Source: Hippopus hippopus | Taxonomy: Eukaryota; Mollusca; Bivalvia; Cardiida; Cardiidae | DNA length: 64,000 nt | Reading direction: 5' to 3' | Assembly (NCBI GenBank): GCA_946811185.2 | Contig: OX328105.1 | Location: forward strand, 51,460,845 to 51,524,844 | Shown here: one piece after another, positions 56,500-64,000 of the stretch | Numbering within the stretch: the stretch's first letter is position 1 | Layout of the letters: each line of letters begins with the position of its first letter | The notes under the pieces: generated by a model | The model's database searches: none | What the model was told of the DNA's origin: nothing | Seen by the model: only the letters and a program-made list of their open reading frames with translations | Translations under genes and position numbers: made by a program

Positions 56500-57775
56500 T
56501 TCCAAGTTTTTGATGGCATCTCCCATAAATTTGAAAAATTTTGTGCATCATAAAAAGAGATTGCATTGCTCTTTCAACTGCTAGCACCTTCTCTTTTCTA
56601 TATCACTAAAGCGTAACCATTCCAAAATTTATTTGACCATTGTTTATGTGTTCATTTCATACATTGTGTTAAGTTTTGCATTCACTAATATTGAATTTCT
56701 GACTGTGTATAAAATGTTCCATTTCCCTGCTTTGTATTCCGTCCATGCAGATCACTGGGGATATATTTCAATGAGTTTCCTAACTCAAAAGATTGTGATC
56801 TCAACTTTATATACCTTTTTGGACATACGTAGATCAAAAAAATGAATTTGATTGACCATGTCCAATATTTTTTTTTAGATATTTTTTTCAAAATGCCCCT
56901 TTGAAGTGCAGCATGTTGATCTTTTTTGCCCTCATTACCAAACATATCCAATTTCTTTGTTTAGCTATCAAGTTCACTGGCCTGACAGGAATTATTACAA
57001 AGTTTTGAGTTAGAGGCTGCTTCATGAAATTTGAAGTAGCATTTAATATTATTATGATTTCATTATGCTGCACCACACAGCAAGGCATTGGCAGGCAATA
57101 AATCAAATGTGGCTTAAATGTTGGAATTTGTATTTGAAAAGGAAGGAAACACTTTCAGAAAGGGGAGAAAATACTGGCTGGCTGCATTTTCTGCTTTTCC
57201 CTTTATGCTTTCAAGAGCTTTCTTCTGCAGGGTGGTTTAAACTTAGAATTGTTTTTGAAATAGAATATACTTGCCATAGAGCAAAGAATCTAAAAAATGT
57301 AAATGCCCGCAAATGGATTAATTTACTTACTTGTCAAACATTCCAAGAGTTTTAGAAGCGAGTTCTAATTTTTTTTTACATTCCTTGTGTGCAACTGTTT
57401 GCCATCTTTAGTGTTCTTATTACCATATTTTTATAGGTTGAAAGTTTTGATGTTTGTAGTTCACTAATTATTCAGGTCTACTACATTCAGTTGATTCGTG
57501 TTTGTCATTCACTTTTTTGCTGTATTTTGTTTTGAATCTAATACCTGATACTTGTTATCCCCATTCTGATAGAGTTATCTCTCTCTCAGAGCACTTAGGT
57601 ACATATTTTGTAAGAAAAGGAGCAGTCTCATGAGACAGCACCATAAAACTAGGACATACAAGATGCCCGTAACATAGACAATACATAAATACATATAACC
57701 CTTAATGAGAGGTACAAGCAAGAAACGAAAGCCTAAATATACTTGTAGACACTATATTGCAATGAAATGTGCCTC
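56500..57775. other. intergenic
   Basis: One decayed plus-strand MITE (about 57100-57250) is recognisable; otherwise nothing is seen. Confidence 0.4.
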
Positions 57776-57777
57776 AG

Positions 57778-58005
57778 TTAACTCATTACCACAGGACAGA
57801 AATGTAGACTTGTCTAAATTGAAAGCATATGCAGACGACTATTAAAATTTAGCTCACATGATAGAATTTGTCTTTGATAGGGTAGAAAACATTGTGGTAA
57901 AAAGAGAAAATGCTCCTTTCCAGAATTTTCTGCTTTTCCCACAATGCTTTCAAAAGGCTTCTTTCTCAGGGTTGTTAAAACTTGGGATTGTGTGGTAAAG
58001 GGTTC
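57778..58005 (+). mobile_element. TTAA MITE
   Basis: TTAACTCATTACCACAGGAC to GTGTGGTAAAGGGTTCA. The core is diverged on both arms. Confidence 0.75.
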
Positions 58006-58474
58006 ATATAGATGCTTGCTTTTGCTTGTACTTTATATATGATACCAATGATGTTTTGTTTACTTATGGTCCTGATGGCAAGTCTAAACACCCCTTTAAC
58101 TTGAAGAGTTTCACTAGGGGAGAGAAGTATTGCACTCACAACTGTAAAAATATTAGCAGCCAATGACAACATATCCTTGTAAAATGTGGATTAGCAAACA
58201 TATATCGAATTTTAGCTCGTAAAATTGTAGCAAAAAAGAAATTGCTATAATTATGTTGTCAGAAGTCTGTACTGTGTTAATTACTGTATAGGTGGAAATT
58301 TTTGCGATTTCGCGAATTTGAAAAATTCACAAACTTTTCTGTTGGGGTATTTTACCACAGGTATACTAAAAAATAACTAGTGCCTTGAATTCGCAAATAT
58401 TTCCCTTCACAAATTGTCTGTAATCGGTAATTCGTAGAGTTTTTGACATGCGTATATATCCATGTATACAGTAC

Positions 58475-58703
58475 TTAACTCTTTTACCGAACGACAAAAT
58501 TTTAGACTAATCCATATTGATAGCTTTTGCAAACGACAAAATTAATGCAACTCAAAAATTGAAATTTGTGTTTTGAAGGGTAGAAAATATTGTGGGAAAA
58601 GGAGAAAATGCTGGTTACCAGCATTTTCTCCTTTTCCCACAATGTTTTCAAAAGTCTTCTTGTTAGAGTTGCGAAAACCAGGGATTGTTTGGAAAAGGGT
58701 TTA
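58475..58703 (+). mobile_element. TTAA MITE with perfect central hairpin
   Basis: The arms around TTA are complementary over about 25 bases (TTGTGGGAAAAGGAGAAAAT and mirror). The right end is TTTGGAAAAGGGTTTA. Confidence 0.85.
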
Positions 58704-60030
58704 GCAAAACCATGTTCATGTATGTGTTCCGTAATCATAGAAATTTAAATAAGTGTGGTTTTACAGGTATCTCTGCAGTTAACTGTTTGTTGTTCATCAA
58801 TTTTTTGTCTTGTTGAAATTGTTTCTTATCAAAATAATTCTTTTTGCACCCTTGTTTGAAAATTAGAATTTATTCATAACAGAAATATGCTGCTATTTAA
58901 ATCTAAAAAAAGTTGTAATACTTTTGTTAGAGTACAACCTTTTGGCAAAATAAATTAATTTGATGTTTGTCTTCATGACCTTCAGGGTAGTCGGACAGAG
59001 AGCACAAACTATCTTATAATCATCAATTCTGTAAAGAAAACATTTTAACAAAAAAAAAAAACCACAAAACTGTGCATCTGTATGAAAAAGTTAAAATAAG
59101 TTTCTTTTTTTCTTATTTGAAACAACTCAGTTTTTTATTTTCCTACATTTGCTACGTGTGAATCTTGACCCTTGTGCTCGTAAAATTTGACGATGGGCGC
59201 TTTTTAGTCGGAGCACAATTAGACTGCACAGACCATGCAGTCTGATCTTAGATCTGCATCATTCAATATTTTGCTGCTTTGCAGGTGCTTTCTATTTGGA
59301 CCAGTCTAAAATTTTGTCGTCTGGTAAAGAGTTAATGAAATCACAACTGCCAATTTCATTGTTAACAGTATTATCTTATTTTACTGTAATATTATGTAAG
59401 ATCAGGGATGCCCTACTTTGTGATTTTGTGAAAAAGGCTGTGTTATAGATGTTTTGATTACGCTTAGCGACCACCCCTTGAAAACATTTTTGGAAAAGGA
59501 GCAGTGGATTGTAAGACTAAATTGCCTCGTTTCCGACTTTTTTCTTTTCATTGCCTTTATAAATATTCTCCTTTGATTACTTTGTTCAAAGTGGTATGTC
59601 TGAAAATTGCTTGGATATTGATAGATCAACTTTGTAGTGTATATTTAGATATGAGGAGTATCTGCATAATACAGTCTGGTATTTCTTCCGTCCATAACTT
59701 GTAGAATTGCTGAGTTATCTCTCGTTTTGTAGGAGAGAGGTACAAAAAAAGTTGTTGAATTTTTTCAAGTTTTTCTTTTTGCTTCAAAGTGATCATTCCG
59801 TCCATTTTGTAGTGTTATTACTATCATTTTTTTTTTTTTCATTTGCTATTCTTGGAGACTGCTGATAGTAAGCATTATAAATTTTATTGAAGGAGTCCTT
59901 CTTGAATCAGTAGTTGAATCATGGGATTCGTAAGTAGGAAGTACTGAGATTGTCCAGCTGGAGGAATTAGTCATACGGGATTGTCTTTGGGCAAGGCTCT
60001 GCAAAACCCCAGCAAGGTAATGGTGAAACT
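58704..60030. other. intergenic
   Basis: A GATCAGACTGCAC-type palindrome lies at about 59215-59262 and a left-end MITE fragment at about 59275-59336. No gene is seen. Confidence 0.4.
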
Positions 60031-60034
60031 TATA

Positions 60035-60265
60035 AAAGACAAATGAGCCATTCTCTGTGAAAAGGGGGTTTTATGCATCTGCAAAAGGTATCAATCTATA
60101 TCAGCCTGTCAGTCCGCTCAGGCTCACCATGGATGAAACTTTTTGCTGTTGGTCAATTTTCTACATGTAAAAGGACCATTCTGCCTCCAGATCAAGTTGA
60201 TTGTTAGAAAAAAACAGATTTTGTGGATCCAAGATTATGTAATAACTTTCATGGTATAATGCATC
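60035..60265. repeat. GGGGGTTTTATGCA-type palindromic repeat
   Basis: GTATCAATCTATATCAGCCT and ATGGATGAAACTTTTTGCTG are shared with the copy at 63800-63990. Confidence 0.6.
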
Positions 60266-60298
60266 AAGGAGATGCAATCAAATACAGTCAAAGTATTT

Positions 60299-60950
60299 TT
60301 AACCCTTTAACCACACAATCCCAAGTTTTAACAACCCCGAGGAGAAGCCTTTTGAAAATTTTGTTGGAAAAGGAGAAAATACTGGTAACTAACCTTTTCT
60401 CCTTTTCCCACAATGTTTTCTACCATATCAAAGACAAATTCTATCATTTGAGCTATATTTCAATTGTCATCTGCAAATGTTTTCAGTTTTGACACTTCTA
60501 ATATTTTGTCGTTTGGAAAAGAGCTAAACAATCATCCAATGGTTAGGTAAAAAGTGTTTGTTTAACTTTTTACCAAACAAGCTTTTGTTTTCCTGACCAT
60601 GAGGAAGATGGCTTTTCAACATAGTTTAGGAAAAGGAGAAGCTGCAGGTTACTAGCAACGTCTCCTTTATCCACAATGTTTTGTATCAATTCCCAAACAA
60701 ATCCATCATTTGAAACACATTTTATATGTTGCTTGCAAATGCTTTAGAGTTTTAATGGCTTTGAAAAAGAAGGCTTTTGAAAACATTGCGGAAAAGGGAG
60801 AAAATACTAGTAATCAGCATTTTCTCCTTTTCCCACAATGTTTTCTACTCTATCAAGGACAGAAATTGTCATTTTATCTACAATTATTTTGTCATCTGCA
60901 AATGCTTTCAATTTGGTCCAGCTGAAACTTTTGTCGTCTGGTAAAAAGTC
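60299..60950 (-). mobile_element. three consecutive TTAA MITEs, same orientation
   Basis: 60299-60526 (full length), 60562-60745 (partial) and 60755-60950 (core and right half, ending CGTCTGGTAAAAAGTCAA). Confidence 0.7.
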
Positions 60951-61039
60951 AAGACAGGCGGTTACTTCATACATTATTGTCCCCACTGGTTGCCGATATG
61001 GGCGAAGCCCCCCTGAGGACTTTTACTTTTGTTACGGGG

Positions 61040-61155
61040 GATAGTGCAAGATACAGGACGAAACCCATTATAAGTTAGGTTCTTTAACGTGCTCGGTGTA
61101 TAGCACTGTCACACAGGACCTCTGCTTAATGTCTCATCCGAAAGACTATATGTGA
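61040..61155. repeat. repeat shared with 63085-63175
   Basis: CTTTAACGTGCTCGGTGTAT and CTCATCCGAAAGACTAT occur in both copies. Confidence 0.6.
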
Positions 61156-61631
61156 TTTTAGCTCTCATATGACTATATAGAACTCCACGTTTTTATTGCT
61201 TTGTTTGAAGTGATAGATATATTTATTTCACAGTTAGGCAAATATTTTGAAGTTTTTCTCTGATTCAAAAAGTTTTACTGTGATACAATCACATTATATT
61301 TTTATTGTTGAAAAAGTGTTTTGGATTAAACTTTGCATTACAGGTTCTATACTGGCTTTCTTGTTCTCTTGTCCTTTTTCCAATTGATAGATTTGCTCAT
61401 TAACAATGAGGCTACTAAGCTCGACTCAAGGACCTTTTTGCGGACAGCGCAGATCAAGATCAGACTCCACATTCTGTGCAGTCTGATCTTGAATCTACAC
61501 TGTCCGATAAGGAGATATCTTTCCCCAAAAAATACCGTTGAAATGGCAAAATTTGGGTTTTTATTACTGGCTTGAAAGTTTCATTTCACTTAATTAGCGA
61601 GATAAGGTTTAACAATTACATTCCATACAAA

Positions 61632-61892
61632 TGTGACCCGTCACGCAAAAAGGGACCATCTGGGAATTCCGTACATCAATTAGATGAAAACATATCAACG
61701 ATAGTGCAGGTCAATTTTAAGTTGATAGTTAAAAAATAATTGTATAACAAGGAAGAATGACCACTTTTCATACAGAAAATATCATAAAAGCGAGAAGTGT
61801 CATCCCTGGTCAGACTGCGCAATTCGCGCAGTCTGACCAGGGTTGACACTTTTCGCAGTTCCCAGAAGGTCCCTTTTTGCGTGACGGGTCAA
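61632..61892. mobile_element. short MITE with 32-bp inverted ends
   Basis: TGACCCGTCACGCAAAAAGG at the left and its complement at the right. An inner palindrome GTCAGACTGCGCAATTCGCG lies at about 61810. I could not define the target duplication. Confidence 0.75.
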
Positions 61893-61964
61893 AAATTATT
61901 CAATGGCTTCTTTAACCTTTTTATCACACAATACTGATGCTCCGTTGTTGGACTGATTGACTGA

Positions 61965-62180
61965 ATGGTGTTTTAAGCTGCTTTCAACATTATTTCAGTT
62001 ATATCACGGCGACAGCTGTCATATCAATGTAGTTCTGGGTTTCACCAGTATTAGGCTGGGGCTCTGAAGTGTCTTGCCCAAGGACACTCCCACAAAAAGC
62101 CCAGTGGATCTGGTGAGGCTCGAAACCGGGCCTTCGGATCACGAGTCCTACACTTTACCACTCAATCACGCAGGACCTCG
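61965..62180 (-). repeat. SINE, tRNA-headed, full length
   Basis: On the minus strand: A-box-like TGATTGAGTGGTAAAGTGTA, B-box GGTTTCGAGCC; tail complement TTATTTCAGTTATATCACGG. Confidence 0.75.
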
Positions 62181-62344
62181 CTACGTTCTTTGAAAAAGAG
62201 ACAATGTTTTCCAGAGCCTTCCTCCTTGGGGTCATTTAAACTCTGGATTACTTTTTGAAGAGTTAAATGTAAATAGTAGTTACACACAGTTTACACACGA
62301 AACTTTCAAGCCGATAGAAAAAAAAAAAAACTTTCCTTTTTTTT

Positions 62345-62650
62345 ATATACCCCCGCAAAACGAATGTTTTCGGGGGTATACTGGAATCAGCCTGTCCGTC
62401 CGTCCGTGTGTCCGTCTGTGTACAAAATACTAGTAATTTTGTGTCGCGAACTCCTCCAACAGTTTTCCTGCTATTGTATTGAAAGTTTGTTGTTACATTG
62501 ATCGTATACTGAAGTTGTGCAAGACGCAGTTTTCAATCATCTACTCCCTAGATTCCAGGGTAATCTCCCCTTGAACTTAGAAATTTTTTTGTTAAATTGC
62601 CTGTTTTTGTCAAAGCGCTGGCGGGGGTATTAAGTCACATTCAGTGACAG
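62345..62650 (+). repeat. CGGGGGTATA / CCGTCCGTCC repeat
   Basis: It opens with an inverted pair (TATACCCCCGCAAAACG and CGGGGGTATA) followed by CTGTCCGTCCGTCCGTGTGT. It ends in GCGGGGGTATTAAG. Confidence 0.65.
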
Positions 62651-62708
62651 CTCTAGTTTTTACTATTTTACAGGTATTTTTTTGGGAAAAATATCTCCTT
62701 ATTGGACA

Positions 62709-62763
62709 GTGTAGATCCAAGATCAGACTACATGCTCTGTGCAGTCTGATCTTGATCTACACC
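62709..62763. repeat. palindromic GATCAGACT repeat
   Basis: GTAGATCCAAGATCAGACTA mirrors the right arm around TGCTCT. Confidence 0.7.
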
Positions 62764-62924
62764 GTCATTAAAAGGTCATTGAGTCGCGCTTAGCAGCCTG
62801 AGGGTTAAGATTCTTTACTTAAGTCCAAGACAAAACCTTACATACACTAACACTTTGAGGAAAAGTTCTAAGCTTGCAGAATTTATAATTATGAAGTGTA
62901 AAAAAAAGAAACTTGAATTTTGTC

Positions 62925-63056
62925 AATCAAAGTGTGGGAAAAATTGTGGGAAAAGAAGAAAATGCTGGTTACCAGCATTTTCTTCTTTTCGCACAATTTT
63001 TTCAAAAAGCTTCTCCCCCGGGATAGTTAAAAGTCAGGATTGTGTGATAAAGGGTG
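62925..63056 (+). mobile_element. TTAA MITE, right half
   Basis: The perfect core GAAGAAAATGCTGGTTACCA is present; the left end is missing. Confidence 0.65.
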
Positions 63057-63479
63057 AAGGGAAAAATGAGGGGACGACACCCATCCTAAGTTACGTCTGG
63101 TCCCTTAACGTGCTCGGTGTATAGTACCGTCACACGGGATCTCGGTTTAACATCTCATCGGAAAGACTATTAGTAATTTTGGATGGCCAGCCATGGGGCT
63201 CGAACCCGTACGAGATTGAAAGCATTTACGACTATAATATATATACGGAAATATGCTGAGAAAAGTCGGCTATGCCGATTATGAACGGAAACAAACGGGA
63301 ATACTATCGGATTTTGCCGAATAAGGAAAACCTTTACGGCGTACGCAGAACGAACCAAAAGAATCAGGCAAGGTCCATAATTTGACTGCGATAGCCTATC
63401 TATATAGATTTACGTAGCTTCAACAAAAAACCATTATATTAAAGCTCATCAGCAGATCGTGCCTAGAATTTATCATAAT

Positions 63480-63610
63480 AGAACAGGGAGCTCTAGGAAC
63501 TCATCCATGAACAGATGCATTGGCTGCAACGATATATTCTATAGTCTATAACTGAAATGATTTTGAAAACGGCGTTACACACCATACAAACAAACAAACA
63601 AACAAAAAAC
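63480..63610 (+). repeat. SINE tail with (CAAA)n end
   Basis: ATAACTGAAATGATTTTGAA and GGCGTTACACACC are followed by CAAACAAACAAACAAAC, the 3' terminus of the SINE. Confidence 0.7.
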
Positions 63611-63799
63611 GTAGATCTACAAGATTTCTTAGATTTAAGTTTTAAATAACCCTTAAACCGTATTTCACAGCTATAGATCTACTTGCCAATTGTTACGGTT
63701 AGTGTAGATCAAGATCAGGCTGCACAAACATGCACTTGGACCGTTGCTCAACACTGTCCGCTTTGCTTAAACACTATATAGACAAAAGCATCCACGAAA

Positions 63800-63995
63800 T
63801 TGCAAATGAACCATTTTCTTTGATAAGGTGGCTTGATGCATCTGAAAAAAGTATCGACTCATGTCAGCCTGCGCAATCTGCGCAGGCTGACATGAGCCGA
63901 AACTTTTTGCAATAGATCAAGGTCTTTTTTCTGCGTGTCAAAGGTCCACTTTTTACCTTAGGATTTATGGGGCTGAACATTATGGACAAAATGGA
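63800..63995. repeat. GGCTTGATGCATC palindromic repeat, best copy
   Basis: The core GGCTCATGTCAGCCTGCGCA-type inverted repeat is nearly perfect at 63857-63898. It is followed by AACTTTTTGCAATAGATCAA and ATTATGGACAAAATGGAT. Confidence 0.75.
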
Positions 63996-64000
63996 TTAAA

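Overview
This 64 kb window is AT-rich, intron-rich metazoan DNA dominated by transposable elements. The style of the repeats (tRNA-headed SINEs with a conserved 'ATAACTGAAATAATGTTG' tail, tandem repeats with CCGTCCGTC runs, palindromic MITEs with GGGCTTAATGCAT) suggests a bivalve mollusc, possibly a venerid-type clam. That is an inference from memory of such genomes and was not checked by search. There are no bacterial-type operons, no CRISPR array and no convincing free-standing tRNA or rRNA gene.

Two protein-coding genes are well supported. (1) On the minus strand (7556 down to 4381) lies an OTU-domain cysteine protease (deubiquitinase-like) of about 372 aa, with one intron in its coding part. 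(2) On the plus strand (ATG at 19381, stop at 54737) lies a 27-coding-exon gene for a protein of about 1723 aa. I read it as the ortholog of dynein axonemal assembly factor 8 (DNAAF8, C16orf71/DAAP1): it has an acidic, disordered N-terminal half with a TIFIDLR motif and a coiled coil. It continues into a C-terminal half of about 1100 aa with five nucleoside-diphosphate-kinase-like modules, none of which keeps a recognisable catalytic-histidine motif. All 27 exons join with consistent splice phases.

Layout: 1-3890, a hAT-like element with nested MITEs and tandem repeats; 3900-7560, the OTU gene, whose intron carries a 1.4 kb foldback element; 7600-13200, intergenic, with a duplicated 0.6 kb promoter-like block and a second foldback element; 13200-19370, intergenic, with a third foldback element and many MITEs; 19373-54737, the DNAAF8-like gene; 54738-64000, 3' flank made almost entirely of MITEs, SINEs and simple repeats.

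The dominant repeat is a MITE of about 230 bp bounded by TTAA with ends like TTAACYCTTTACCA (piggyBac-like) and a near-perfect central palindrome. At least 50 recognisable copies are present in both orientations, many inside DNAAF8 introns. The most unusual structures are a three-level transposon nest with an internal empty-site control (29446-31830), a trio of foldback elements with 8-10 bp target duplications, a tandem array of a divergent MITE subtype (43580-45040), and two intronic copies of DNAAF8 exon sequence.
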